Position numbers and translations under genes: made by a program. A DNA stretch of 44,858 nucleotides from Glycomyces paridis (GTDB lineage Bacteria > Actinomycetota > Actinomycetes > Mycobacteriales > Micromonosporaceae): contig NZ_STGX01000026.1 in assembly GCF_004912155.1 (NCBI RefSeq), positions 2,874 to 47,731 on the forward strand, in the 5' to 3' direction. The notes under the pieces are model-generated. The model worked only from the letters and a program-made list of their open reading frames with translations. It searched no databases and had not been told where the DNA came from. Every line of letters starts with the position of its first letter. Within the stretch, counting starts at the first letter, position 1. Positions 30,822 to 39,514 of this stretch are shown here, one piece after another.

Positions 30822-33347
30822 TCAGGCCTTCTCGGCCGGTTCGGCCTCGTCGGGCACCGCTTCCTCGTGGTGCGGGTGGCGGCGTTCGAGGGCCGCGCCC
30901 TCGACGTCCACATCGGGCAGTATGCGGTCGAGCCACTTCGGCAGCCACCAGGCCTTGTCGCCCACCAGGTGCATGAGCGCGGGGATGATGAGCATCCGGA
31001 CCAGGAACGCGTCCACGAGCACGCCGAAGGCGAGCCCGAAGCCGATCGGCCGGATCATCGCCGAGTGCGAGAACACGAACCCGCCGAACACCGCGATCAT
31101 GATGATGGCCGCGGCCGTCACCACCGAGCGACCGGCGCGCACGCCGGAGACGACGGCCGCGCGGGCCGGGACGCCGTGCGCGTACGCCTCGCGGATGCCC
31201 GAGCCGATGAACAGCATGTAGTCCATCGCGAGCCCGAACAGGATGCCCACCAGGATGGTCGGCAGGAAGCTCAGGATCGGCCCGGGCGTCTCGACACCGA
31301 ACACGCTAGCGGCCCAGCCCCACTGGTAGATCGCCACGACGCCGCCGAGGGCCGCGAAGTAGCTGAGGATGAACCCGAGCGTCGCCAGGACCGGCACGAT
31401 GATCGAGCGGAACACCAGGATCAGGATGAGCAGCGAGAGGCCCACGACCACGGCGAGGTAGATCGGCAGGGCGTCCGCGAGGATCTCCGAGACGTCGATG
31501 TTGCCGCTGGCCGAGCCCGCGACGCCGAGTTCGCCGACGCCGTCGACGGACAGGTCGCGCAGCACGTGCACGAGTTCCTGAGTGGACTCGGAGGTGGGGC
31601 CGTCCTCGGGAACGACCTGGAAGGCCATCGTCGTGCCGTCCTCGGAGGTCCCGATGGGCGCCACGGCGACCACGTCGTCCTCGGCCGCCACGGCCTCGGC
31701 GACCGCGACCTGGGCCGCGAGCGTGTCGGCCTCGCTGGGCGTGCCCGTCAGGTCGGCGACCACGAGGAGGGAGCCGTTGAGCCCGGCCCCGAACTTCTCG
31801 TCGATCGTGTTGTACGCCTGGTACTGCGTGGTGTCGTGCGGCTCCTGCGAGCCGTCGGGCAGGTTGAGCCGCATGTCGAGTGCGGGGACGGCGACCGCGA
31901 TCAGCGCCCCGACGCCCACGAGGACGCGCACCACGGCGCGGCCGGTGCGCATCGGCTTCGGCGCGGCCGGGGCCGCGTGCGACTCCTGCGCGTCGCGGGT
32001 CCGCCGCTCGCGCTTGGAGAGGATGCGCGGACCGACGAAGCGGAGCATCGCCGGGGTCAGCGTCACGGCCACGAGCACGGCGCAGGCGACGCAGAACGCG
32101 CCGACCGAGCCCATGAGGCCCAGGAACGGAATCCCGGTGATGTTCAAGGCCGCCAGCGCGATGAGCACGGTGGCGCCGGCGAAGACGACGGCGTTGCCGG
32201 AGGTGCCGGTCGCGAGGGCGATCGACTCGTCGACGTCGTAGCCCTCCTTGAGCTGGCGGCGGTGGCGGTTGACGATGAACAGCGAGTAGTCGATGCCCAC
32301 GGCGAGGCCGAGCATGAGGCCGAGGATCGGCGTCACCGAGACCATCTCCAGGACGCCGGAGAGGGACATGGTGGCGAGCGCGCCGATGCCGACGCCGACG
32401 AGGGCGGTGAGCAGCGGCAGGCCGGCGCCGATGAGGGTGCCGAGCATGACGACGAGCACGATGGCGGCGACGACGAGGCCGATGACCTCGCTGACGCCCG
32501 CGATCTGCGGGACGGTGTCGAGCATGTCGTTGGAGTAGTCGACCTCGACGCCGTCCACAGGGGAGTCTTCGAAGACGTCGGTGACGGCGGTCTTGATCTC
32601 GGGCGTGACGTCCAGCGCGGGGTCGGTGAAGGTGACGGCGACGATCGCGGTGCTGCCGTCCTCGGAGACCATGTGGATGTCGGCGGCGAGGGCGAGGAGG
32701 CGCGCGCCCTGGTCGAGTGCGGCGGCCTGGGCTTCGAGTTCGGCGGCGCCCGCTTCGAGCTCGGCCTCTTGGGCGTCGAGTTCCTGGACGCCGGCGTCGA
32801 GTTGGGCCTGCTGCTCGTCGAGCGCGGCGGTGGCCGCGGGGTCGCCTTCGGCCTGCGTGTAGGCGGCGTCGAGTCCGGCCTGGGCCGTGGCGAGTTCGTC
32901 GCGGGCGTCGGCGATGCCGGTGCGGCCCTCTTCGATCTGGGTGCGGCCGGTCTCGATCTGGAGGAGGCCTTCGTCCACGGCGGCCTGCTGCTCGGCGCGG
33001 TCGGCTTCGGTGGCGAAGGGGTCGGTGACGGCTTCGACGCCGTCGACCTCGTTGGCGTCGGCGATGACGGCGCTGATGGCGGTCTGCTGCGCCTCGGTGA
33101 AGGCGGAGCCGTCCTCGGTGCTCACGACGATGCGGCCGCTGCCGCCGGAGGCGGCGGGGAGGGCCTCGGCGAGGTGGTCGGTGACCTCCTCGGTGGGGGT
33201 GCCGGGGATGGACAGCGTGCTCGCCAGCGTCCCTCCGAAGAGGACGAACGCGGCGGCTGCGGCGGCGAGGATCAGCGCCCAGATGCCGATGACGGTCTTG
33301 GCGCGGCGGGCGCACCAGCGCCCGACGCGGTACAGGAACTCTGCCAA
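30822..33347 (-). CDS. MMPL-family RND transporter
   Basis: 841 aa. Proton-driven inner-membrane exporter of lipids or drugs. Topology: TM1 (about 18-38), an extracytoplasmic loop with a long Ala/Glu/Gln-rich coiled-coil insertion (about 120-210), five TMs (about 270-420; GLVVAAIVLVVMLGTLIGAG and GLMLGLAVGIDYSLFIVNRH, the MMPL GxDYxLF motif), TM7, a second extracytoplasmic loop, and TM8-12 with the matching motif GILFGLAMDYMLFI. Both Asp-Tyr motifs needed for proton relay are present. The tetR gene 61 bp upstream on the same strand probably controls it; the pair looks like one operon. Confidence 0.93.
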   Translation of the reverse strand: MAEFLYRVGRWCARRAKTVIGIWALILAAAAAAFVLFGGTLASTLSIPGTPTEEVTDHLAEALPAASGGSGRIVVSTEDGSAFTEAQQTAISAVIADANEVDGVEAVTDPFATEADRAEQQAAVDEGLLQIETGRTQIEEGRTGIADARDELATAQAGLDAAYTQAEGDPAATAALDEQQAQLDAGVQELDAQEAELEAGAAELEAQAAALDQGARLLALAADIHMVSEDGSTAIVAVTFTDPALDVTPEIKTAVTDVFEDSPVDGVEVDYSNDMLDTVPQIAGVSEVIGLVVAAIVLVVMLGTLIGAGLPLLTALVGVGIGALATMSLSGVLEMVSVTPILGLMLGLAVGIDYSLFIVNRHRRQLKEGYDVDESIALATGTSGNAVVFAGATVLIALAALNITGIPFLGLMGSVGAFCVACAVLVAVTLTPAMLRFVGPRILSKRERRTRDAQESHAAPAAPKPMRTGRAVVRVLVGVGALIAVAVPALDMRLNLPDGSQEPHDTTQYQAYNTIDEKFGAGLNGSLLVVADLTGTPSEADTLAAQVAVAEAVAAEDDVVAVAPIGTSEDGTTMAFQVVPEDGPTSESTQELVHVLRDLSVDGVGELGVAGSASGNIDVSEILADALPIYLAVVVGLSLLILILVFRSIIVPVLATLGFILSYFAALGGVVAIYQWGWAASVFGVETPGPILSFLPTILVGILFGLAMDYMLFIGSGIREAYAHGVPARAAVVSGVRAGRSVVTAAAIIMIAVFGGFVFSHSAMIRPIGFGLAFGVLVDAFLVRMLIIPALMHLVGDKAWWLPKWLDRILPDVDVEGAALERRHPHHEEAVPDEAEPAEKA

Positions 33348-33408
33348 GGTGGTCTCCTGGTGGTAAGGCCCGGTTGTGCGGCTCGGTCGTACGGTTTCGG
33401 GTGTTCGG

Positions 33409-34044
33409 TCACGCGCCGGGCTCTCGCAGCACTGCGGTGAGCCGTGCGATGAGGTCGTCCCAGGCGCGCCGGGACGCGGGGGTGTCGGCCGCGCCGGTCT
33501 CGGCGATCCAGCGGTGGACGAATCCGAGGATGCCGCCGCAGAAGGCGGCGACGAGGAGTTCGACGGCGAGCGCGTCGGCGTCGGGGTGTCGGCGGACCAT
33601 GGCCGCGGTGATGCGCTCGGTGAAGAGGTTGAAGGCGCGCTGCATGAGCACGGCCTCGCGGTGGCTGGGGTCGGCGAGGTCTCCGCCGAGGATGTCGAAG
33701 AGGTCGACGACGGTGGGCACGAGCTGCCCGGCCGCGGCGGTGGCGACGAGGTCGCCGAGGACGGTCTCGGCCTCGCGGGCGGCGTCGGCGGCCTGCGCGG
33801 TCATGCGGTCCACGACCTCGCCGAGCATCTCGCCGGAGACGGCGGTGACGACGTCTTCGAGGGACCCGAAGTGGTTGAAGACGGTCCGGCGCGAGACGTC
33901 GGCGGCGGCGGCGAGCTCGTCGACGGAGAAGTCGGTGCTGCGCCGCTCCTCCATGAGGCTCGCGGCGGCGTCGAGGATCGCCTTGCGGCTCTTGGCCTTG
34001 AGCGCGGCCCGGCGGTCGACGGGCTCGTCGGGTGCGACGGACAT
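33409..34044 (-). CDS. TetR-family repressor of the MMPL operon
   Basis: 211 aa. N-terminal HTH: AILDAAASLMEE, FSVDELAAAADVSRRTVFNHFGSLEDV is the TetR signature (recognition helix SRRTVFNHF). The C-terminal helical ligand domain is variable (AVLMQRAFNLFTERI). First gene of a tetR-mmpL pair. TAGTGT (34052-34057) lies 7 nt before the ATG without a ribosome binding site, so it is likely leaderless; a perfect 23-bp palindrome covers the region just upstream of this box, so autorepression and repression of mmpL is the simplest model. Confidence 0.92.
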   Translation of the reverse strand: MSVAPDEPVDRRAALKAKSRKAILDAAASLMEERRSTDFSVDELAAAADVSRRTVFNHFGSLEDVVTAVSGEMLGEVVDRMTAQAADAAREAETVLGDLVATAAAGQLVPTVVDLFDILGGDLADPSHREAVLMQRAFNLFTERITAAMVRRHPDADALAVELLVAAFCGGILGFVHRWIAETGAADTPASRRAWDDLIARLTAVLREPGA

Positions 34045-34062
34045 GCCGCCTACACTAGATGC

Positions 34063-34085
34063 AACGATGCACTGAGTGCATCGTT
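34063..34085. promoter_or_regulatory. TetR operator, 23-bp perfect palindrome
   Basis: Arms AACGATGCACT (34063-34073) and AGTGCATCGTT (34075-34085) around a central G. It starts 5 bp upstream of the tetR -10 box and covers the spacer and -35 zone. Confidence 0.8.
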
Positions 34086-34159
34086 TTCACGATGTGTGCC
34101 TCCGCACAATCGCCGGGCGAAGCGGCGACCGGCGCATGGCCGCGCTCAGCCCTACACGA

Positions 34160-34393
34160 TCACCAGCCGCGCCACTGCACCACCGTGCCGACGACCGAGA
34201 TCCGGCCGAGGACGATCCCGGCGGTCGCGAGGCCGTCGCCGGCCTCGTTCCGCTCGACGATCCTCCGTTTCGCGATGTAGCCGAAGACGAGGCCGAGGAT
34301 GCCCAGGAACCCGCACAGCCCGACGATGCCGAGCACGAGCGCGGCGACGGCGAAGCAGTTGGTGCGGGGGCGGGCAGGCCGCTGCGGAAACAC
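34160..34393 (-). CDS. Small DUF4190-like membrane protein
   Basis: 77 aa. TNCFAVAALVLGIVGLCGFLG and ILGLVFGYIAKRRIVERNEAG are the two-helix DUF4190 pattern, ending in GLATAGIVLGRISVVGTV. Function of the family is unknown. GTG start; TACCCT (34401-34406) lies 7 nt upstream, which suggests a leaderless mRNA. Divergent from the alcohol dehydrogenase gene. Confidence 0.75.
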   Translation of the reverse strand: MFPQRPARPRTNCFAVAALVLGIVGLCGFLGILGLVFGYIAKRRIVERNEAGDGLATAGIVLGRISVVGTVVQWRGW

Positions 34394-34415
34394 ACGCGGG
34401 AGGGTAGCGCTACAA

Positions 34416-34429
34416 ACCGTCCAGTCGGT
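34416..34429. promoter_or_regulatory. TetR-type operator, site 1 of the acyl-CoA cluster
   Basis: ACCGTC-CA-GTCGGT, one mismatch from the site at 39431-39444 (ACCGAC-CA-GTCGGT); both continue with ATG after the right arm. It lies 39 bp before the alcohol dehydrogenase start. Confidence 0.6.
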
Positions 34430-34467
34430 ATGCTTGGTCGGTCCCGATCGTCGACAAGGAGGTCGCC

Positions 34468-35556
34468 GTGGAGATCACCGGTGCCGTGCTCGAACGCTGC
34501 GGTGCGCCCGCACCCTACGCAGCCTCGAAGCCCGTCTCGATCGGGCCGCTCGAACTCGACGGGCCCGGGCCCGGAGAGCTCCTGGTGCGCATCGAGGCCG
34601 CGGGCCTGTGCCACTCGGACCTGTCCGTAGTGGACGGCAGCCGGGTCCGCCCGGTGCCGATGCTCCTGGGGCACGAGGCCGCCGGGATCGTGGTCGAAGC
34701 CGGGCCGGGGACCGCGATCACCCCGGGCCGACGCGTCGTCATGACCTTCCTCCCCCGCTGCGGCGCCTGCGAGGCCTGCGGGACGCGAGGCCGACTCCCC
34801 TGCACCGTCGGCAGCGCCGCGAACGCGGCCGGAACCCTCGTCGGCGGCGCGGTCCGGCTGCACCGCGACGGCTCGGCGGTCCGCCACCACCTCGGCGTCA
34901 GCGCCTTCGCCACCCACGCCGTGGTCTCGGCGACCTCCGTCGTCGCCGTCGACGCCGACGTCCCGGCCGACATCGCCGCGCTCCTCGGCTGCGCCGTGCT
35001 CACCGGCGGCGGCGCGGTCGTCAACGCGGGCAGACCCGTTGCGGGACAGACCGTCGCCGTGGTCGGGCTCGGCGGCGTCGGCATGGCCGCGCTGCTCGTC
35101 GCGAAGGCCTTGGGCCACGAGGTGATCGGCGTCGACACCGTCCCGGCGAAGCTCGACATGGCCCGCGAACTGGGCGCCGAGGCTCGAACCCCCGGCCAGG
35201 CCGAAGCGCAGCGCGTGCCGCTCGTGGTCGAGGCCGCCGGTTCGGCCCGCGCCTTCGAGACCGCGTACGCGCTCACCGCGCCGGGCGGCACCACGGTCAC
35301 CGTGGGGCTCCCGCACCCCGACGCGCGGGCGAGCATCTCCCCGCTGAGCCTCACCGCCGAGGCGCGCACCGTCGTCGGCTCCTACCTCGGATCGGCCGTA
35401 CCGGGCGACGACGTGCCCCGGTACGTCGAACTCTGGCGGTCGGGGCGGCTGCCGCTCGACCGGCTCGTCTCCGACCGCATCGGGCTCGACGACCTGCCCG
35501 CGGCGCTCGACCGACTGGCCGCAGGAGAGGCCCTGCGACAGCTCATCGCCTTCTGA
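34468..35556 (+). CDS. Zn-dependent alcohol dehydrogenase (MDR family)
   Basis: 362 aa. Medium-chain dehydrogenase/reductase oxidising an alcohol with NAD(P). Catalytic zinc ligands C48 (AAGLCHSDL) and H69-E70 (LLGHEAAG); structural-zinc cysteines C98, C101, C104, C112; Rossmann motif VAVVGLGGVGMAALL followed by the acidic VIGVD, which favours NAD. GTG start with AAGGAGG 6 nt upstream. Behind a TetR-type operator and followed on the same strand by the SDR and MaoC genes, so it may convert alcohol or aldehyde intermediates that feed the acyl-CoA pathway. Confidence 0.92.
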   Translation: MEITGAVLERCGAPAPYAASKPVSIGPLELDGPGPGELLVRIEAAGLCHSDLSVVDGSRVRPVPMLLGHEAAGIVVEAGPGTAITPGRRVVMTFLPRCGACEACGTRGRLPCTVGSAANAAGTLVGGAVRLHRDGSAVRHHLGVSAFATHAVVSATSVVAVDADVPADIAALLGCAVLTGGGAVVNAGRPVAGQTVAVVGLGGVGMAALLVAKALGHEVIGVDTVPAKLDMARELGAEARTPGQAEAQRVPLVVEAAGSARAFETAYALTAPGGTTVTVGLPHPDARASISPLSLTAEARTVVGSYLGSAVPGDDVPRYVELWRSGRLPLDRLVSDRIGLDDLPAALDRLAAGEALRQLIAF

Positions 35557-35696
35557 ATAGAGGTCCGGGGTCTGCGGGCCCGGGCCGATGCCGGGCGCTC
35601 CACGACCGAATCAGGCGGGACCCGCTCCCGCAGCGCAACTCCACACCGTACGAGGCCCGGCAGTATCGCGGGCCGTCAACTCTGAAGGGAAAGCCC

Positions 35697-36446
35697 ATGG
35701 CACGCACCGCCATCGTCACCGGAGCCGCCCGCGGCATCGGCGCCGCCACGGCCCGCCGCCTCGCCGCGGACGGCCACGCCGTCGCCGTCCTCGACCTCGC
35801 CGAGGACCAGGCCGAGACCACCGCGAAGACCATCAGGGAGGCCGGGGGCACCGCGCTCGCCGTCGGGGCCGACGTGGCCGACGAAACCGCCGTGGCCGAG
35901 GCCGTCGACCGCGTCGCCGCCGAACTCGGCGCGCCCGCGATCCTCGTCAACAACGCCGGCATCCTGCGCGACAACCTGCTGTTCAAGATGACCGCCGACG
36001 ACTGGGACGCCGTCATGGGCGTGCACCTGCGCGGCGCGTTCCTCATGAGCCGTGCCGTGCAGTCGCACATGGTCGCGGCCGGCTGGGGCCGGATCGTGAA
36101 CCTCTCCAGCACTTCGGCGCTCGGCAACCGCGGGCAGGCGAACTACGCCGCCGCGAAGGCCGGGATGCAGGGCCTCACCAAGACGCTCGCGATCGAGCTG
36201 GGCCGCTTCGGGATCACCGCCAACGCGGTCGCGCCCGGGTTCATCGAGACCGAGATGACGAAGGCGACCGCCGAGCGCATCGGCGTGCCCTTCGAGGACT
36301 TCCTCGCGCACGCGGCCAAAGAGGCGCCGGTCGGGCGCGTCGGCAAGCCCGAGGACATCGCCGCCGCGGTGTCCTTCTTCTGCTCCGAGGACGCCGGGTT
36401 CACCTCCGGCCAGGTGCTGTACGTGGCGGGAGGCCCGCGCGCATGA
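35697..36446 (+). CDS. SDR-family 3-oxoacyl reductase / hydroxyacyl-CoA dehydrogenase (FabG-like)
   Basis: 249 aa. Classical short-chain dehydrogenase: TGAARGIG cofactor motif (residues 8-15), NNAG (85-88), catalytic S137, Y150 and K154, and PGFIETEMT. The sequence is close to FabG (GQANYAAAKAG), but the neighbours (MaoC, thiolase, acyl-CoA dehydrogenase) point to beta-oxidation, i.e. oxidation of 3-hydroxyacyl-CoA. GAAGGGA lies 8 nt before the ATG. The last 4 bp overlap the MaoC gene (ATGA), so the two are made together. Confidence 0.92.
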   Translation: MARTAIVTGAARGIGAATARRLAADGHAVAVLDLAEDQAETTAKTIREAGGTALAVGADVADETAVAEAVDRVAAELGAPAILVNNAGILRDNLLFKMTADDWDAVMGVHLRGAFLMSRAVQSHMVAAGWGRIVNLSSTSALGNRGQANYAAAKAGMQGLTKTLAIELGRFGITANAVAPGFIETEMTKATAERIGVPFEDFLAHAAKEAPVGRVGKPEDIAAAVSFFCSEDAGFTSGQVLYVAGGPRA

Positions 36447-36904
36447 GCCCTCAGATCACCGTCCCCTCGCCCGGTTCGCTCACGAATGCCCTGGGCTCCA
36501 AAGCGACCGGCGACTGGCTCACGGTCGATCAGGGCCGCGTCGACGCATTTGCGGAGGCCACCGGCGACCACCAGTGGATCCACGTCGACCCCGAACGCGC
36601 GAAGTCCGGCCCCTTCGGCGGCCCGATCGCCCACGGGTACCTGACGCTCTCGCTGCTGCCCTTCCTCACGAAGGGCCTCTTCGACATCGGCGGCCTCGCC
36701 ATGTCGGTGAACTACGGCCTGGACCGGCTTCGGTTCCTCCAGCCGGTGGCGGTGGGCTCCCGCGTCCGCGCCGTCGTGGAACTCGCCTCGGTCGAGCAGG
36801 TCAACCTCGGCGTACGCGCCGGGTTCACCGTGACGATCGAGATCGAGGACGCCGACAAGCCCGCCCTCGTCGCCCAGACGATCACGCTCTACGTGCCCGA
36901 ATAG
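36443..36904 (+). CDS. MaoC-family enoyl-CoA hydratase
   Basis: 153 aa, single hotdog domain. AFAEATGDHQWIHVDPERAK is the R-specific hydratase motif with catalytic Asp and His, followed by FGGPIAHGYLTLSLLP. Adds water to 2-enoyl-CoA; pairs naturally with the SDR encoded just upstream with a 4-bp overlap. Ends at a strong bidirectional terminator facing the thiolase gene. Confidence 0.92.
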   Translation: MSPQITVPSPGSLTNALGSKATGDWLTVDQGRVDAFAEATGDHQWIHVDPERAKSGPFGGPIAHGYLTLSLLPFLTKGLFDIGGLAMSVNYGLDRLRFLQPVAVGSRVRAVVELASVEQVNLGVRAGFTVTIEIEDADKPALVAQTITLYVPE

Positions 36905-36922
36905 CCTCGCGAGGAGAACGCA

Positions 36923-36955
36923 AAGCGGAGCGGCCCCACAAGGGCCGCTCCGCTT
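36923..36955. terminator. Bidirectional terminator between maoC-type and thiolase genes
   Basis: Perfect 14-bp stem (36923-36936 with 36942-36955), loop CACAA, with A's before and T's after the stem; serves both convergent genes. Confidence 0.85.
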
Positions 36956-36969
36956 CCTGTCGAGTCCGG

Positions 36970-38193
36970 TCAGAGGCGTTCGAGGACCATCGCCATGCCC
37001 TGACCGCCGCCGACGCACATCGCCTCGACGCCGTAGCGGCCTCCGGTGTCGGCGAGGGCGTTGATGAGGGTCGAGGTGATCCGGGCGCCGGTCATGCCGA
37101 AGGGGTGGCCGACCGCGATGGCGCCGCCCTTGATGTTCAGGCGCTCCTCGTCGATCCCCAGCTCGCGCGCCGACGGGATCACCTGCGCGGCAAAGGCCTC
37201 GTTGATCTCGACCAGGTCGATGTCGGCGATGCCGAGGCCCGCCCGGACCAGGGCGAGCTGGACCGCCTCGACGGGGCCCAGGCCCATGATCTCCGGGGAC
37301 AGGCCGGTCACGGCCGTGGAGACGATGCGCGCCAAGGGCTGGAGGCCGAGTTCGTTCACCACTCGCTCTGACACCACGACGACCGCCGCGGCGCCGTCGT
37401 TGAGCGGGCACGCGTTCCCGGCCGTGACGGTGCCGCCGGGGCGGAACACCGGGTCGAGGGCGGCGAGCTTCTCGGCGGTGGTGCCCGGGCGCGGGCCGTC
37501 GTCGGCGGTGACGACCGTGCCGTCGGCGAGCGTGACGGGGGTGATGTCGCGGGCCCAGAAGCCCTCGGCGATCGCGCGTTCGGCTCGCTGCTGGCTGCGC
37601 GCGGCGAAGGCGTCCTGGTCCTCGCGGGTGATCCCGCGGATCGCGGCGACGTTCTCGGCGGTCTGGCCCATCGCGATGTAGGGGTCGGGCAGCAGGCCCG
37701 CCCCGCGCGGGTCGCTCCAGCCGGGTTCGGCGCCGCCCGCGCGTTTGGCGGTGCGCGCCAGGGCGTCGGCGAAGACGGGGTTCTCCAGGTCGGCGCCCGG
37801 GAGGTGGTCGCTGGAGCCGATCGCCATGCCGCTCACCGACTCCACGCCCGCGGAGACGAACACGTCGCCCTCGCCGGCCTTGACGGCGTGGAAGGCCATG
37901 CGGGTGGTCTGGAGGCTGGAGGAGCAGTAGCGGGTCACGGTCGCGCCGGGCACGGTGTCCCAGCCGAGCAGGACCGCGACGATGCGCGCCATGTTCATGC
38001 CCTGGTAGCCGCCGGGCATCCCGCAGCCGAGCATGAGGTCGTCGATGCGTTCGGGGTCGAGCCCGGGGACCTTGTCGACGGCGGCGCGCACCATCTGCGC
38101 GGCGAGGTCGTCGGCCCGCGCGTCCTTGAGCGAACCCTTGTAGGCGCGCCCGATCGGCGAGCGGGCGGTGGCGACGATGTAGGCCTCGGTCAT
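36970..38193 (-). CDS. Thiolase (acetyl-CoA C-acyltransferase)
   Basis: 407 aa, full thiolase length. Nucleophile C90 in TRYCSSSLQTTRMAF; NEAFAAQVIPSA; the catalytic His in GGAIAVGHPFGMTGAR; and the second Cys in CVGGGQGMAMV. Cleaves 3-ketoacyl-CoA to acetyl-CoA in beta-oxidation. Lies 27 bp after the acyl-CoA dehydrogenase on the same strand, clearly one operon, behind operator site 2. Confidence 0.95.
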   Translation of the reverse strand: MTEAYIVATARSPIGRAYKGSLKDARADDLAAQMVRAAVDKVPGLDPERIDDLMLGCGMPGGYQGMNMARIVAVLLGWDTVPGATVTRYCSSSLQTTRMAFHAVKAGEGDVFVSAGVESVSGMAIGSSDHLPGADLENPVFADALARTAKRAGGAEPGWSDPRGAGLLPDPYIAMGQTAENVAAIRGITREDQDAFAARSQQRAERAIAEGFWARDITPVTLADGTVVTADDGPRPGTTAEKLAALDPVFRPGGTVTAGNACPLNDGAAAVVVVSERVVNELGLQPLARIVSTAVTGLSPEIMGLGPVEAVQLALVRAGLGIADIDLVEINEAFAAQVIPSARELGIDEERLNIKGGAIAVGHPFGMTGARITSTLINALADTGGRYGVEAMCVGGGQGMAMVLERL

Positions 38194-38220
38194 GGTGTTC
38201 CCTTTCGGTGAGGTGGGGTT

Positions 38221-39402
38221 TCAGACGAACGCCTGCACGCCGGTGATCGCCCGGCCGACGATCAGGGTGTTCATGTCGTAGGTGCCTTCGTATGAGTAGA
38301 CGGCCTCGGCGTCGGCGAAGAACCGGGCCACGCCGTGGTCGAGCTGGATGCCGTTGCCGCCGAGCACTTCTCGGCAGCGGGCGACGACGGCGCGCATCCT
38401 GCCGGTGCAGAAGGCCTTCGCAAGGGCGGCGTGCTCGTCGCGGCGCGTCCCGGCGTCCTCCATCTGGGAGACGCGGACGCAGACGGCGAGGCCCGCGGTG
38501 ACGTCGGCGAGTGAGTCGGCGAGCTTCTGCTGCACGAGCTGGAAGGAGGCGATGGGCCGCCCGAACTGCTCGCGTTCGGCGGCGTAGCGGACGGCGGCCT
38601 CGTAGGCGCCGACCGCGATGCCCATGGCCTCCCAGGCGACGCCGACCCTGGTGGGGCCCAGGACGCCCGCGAGGTCCTTGAAGGAATCGATCCGCTGGAG
38701 GCGGTCGGATTCGGGGACTTCGACGCCGGTGAGCGTGATGTCGGCGTTCTGGACGCCGCGCAAAGACTGCTTGCGTTCGATCTTCTCGGCCTTGAAGCCG
38801 GGGGCGTCCTTGCGGACGATGAAGCCCTTCACCCGGTCGTCGGCGGTGTCCTTCGCCCAGATGACGGTGAGGTCGGCGAAGGTGGCGTTGCCGATCCAGC
38901 GTTTGGCGCCGTCGAGGGTCCAGGTGTCGCCGCGGCGGGTGGCGGTGGTGCGCAGGCCGCGGGCGGTGTCGGAGCCGGCGGAGGGCTCGGTGAGGCCGAA
39001 GGCGCCGATGACCTCGCCGCGGCCCATGCGCGGGAGCCACTCGGCGCGCTGCTCGGGCGAGCCGCCGACGCCGATGGCGCCCATGGCCAGTCCCGAGGTG
39101 ACGCCGACGAAGGTCGCGAAGGACGCGTCGACGCGGGCGATCTCGACCGCGGCCCAGCCGCGGAAGAGCGCGCTGTTCTCGAACCGGCGGGACTCGGGCC
39201 ACGCGGTGCCGATGACGCCCGTGGCGGCGATCCCGGGGATGAGGTGGTGGGGGAACTCGGCGCGCTCCCAGTGGTCGTCGGCGACGGGGCGCACCTCGCG
39301 CTCCATGAACTCGCGGATGCGCAGCGCCGCCGCCTGTTCGACGGGGGTGAGCAGGTCCTGGAAGGCGTAGAAGTCGGCGGCGAGGGTCGGCGTGTCGGTC
39401 AT
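38221..39402 (-). CDS. Acyl-CoA dehydrogenase, glutaryl-CoA-dehydrogenase-like
   Basis: 393 aa. FAD-dependent dehydrogenation of an acyl-CoA at C2-C3. FGLTEPSAGSD is the FAD/substrate motif, KRWIGNATFADLTVIWAKD follows as in glutaryl-CoA dehydrogenases, and the catalytic Glu is E372 in YSYEGTYDMNTL. The sequence is closest in style to glutaryl-CoA dehydrogenase, but decarboxylation cannot be inferred. AGGAGG lies 7 nt before the ATG. Operon with the downstream thiolase; the promoter region holds operator site 2, shared with the divergent thioesterase. Confidence 0.92.
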   Translation of the reverse strand: MTDTPTLAADFYAFQDLLTPVEQAAALRIREFMEREVRPVADDHWERAEFPHHLIPGIAATGVIGTAWPESRRFENSALFRGWAAVEIARVDASFATFVGVTSGLAMGAIGVGGSPEQRAEWLPRMGRGEVIGAFGLTEPSAGSDTARGLRTTATRRGDTWTLDGAKRWIGNATFADLTVIWAKDTADDRVKGFIVRKDAPGFKAEKIERKQSLRGVQNADITLTGVEVPESDRLQRIDSFKDLAGVLGPTRVGVAWEAMGIAVGAYEAAVRYAAEREQFGRPIASFQLVQQKLADSLADVTAGLAVCVRVSQMEDAGTRRDEHAALAKAFCTGRMRAVVARCREVLGGNGIQLDHGVARFFADAEAVYSYEGTYDMNTLIVGRAITGVQAFV

Positions 39403-39430
39403 CGTTCCTCCTGTGGTGCGAGCCGGTAAA

Positions 39431-39444
39431 ACCGACCAGTCGGT
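39431..39444. promoter_or_regulatory. TetR-type operator, site 2 of the acyl-CoA cluster
   Basis: ACCGAC-CA-GTCGGT with 6-bp inverted arms, between the divergent acyl-CoA dehydrogenase and thioesterase genes. It lies 7 bp upstream of a TAGGAT box (39452-39457) on the plus strand. One mismatch from site 1 at 34416-34429. Confidence 0.7.
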
Positions 39445-39514
39445 ATGTTACTAGGATGGGTGTGGCGCCGCCTCGATCGCGGCGGCCCGTGCGAACCGCC
39501 CCGAAGGAGCGACC

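Noticed and set aside
28464..33440. A 1658-codon open frame on the plus strand
   Set aside because: It is the antisense shadow of the MMPL transporter and neighbours, produced by high GC; only 29727-30324 inside it resembles a protein family.
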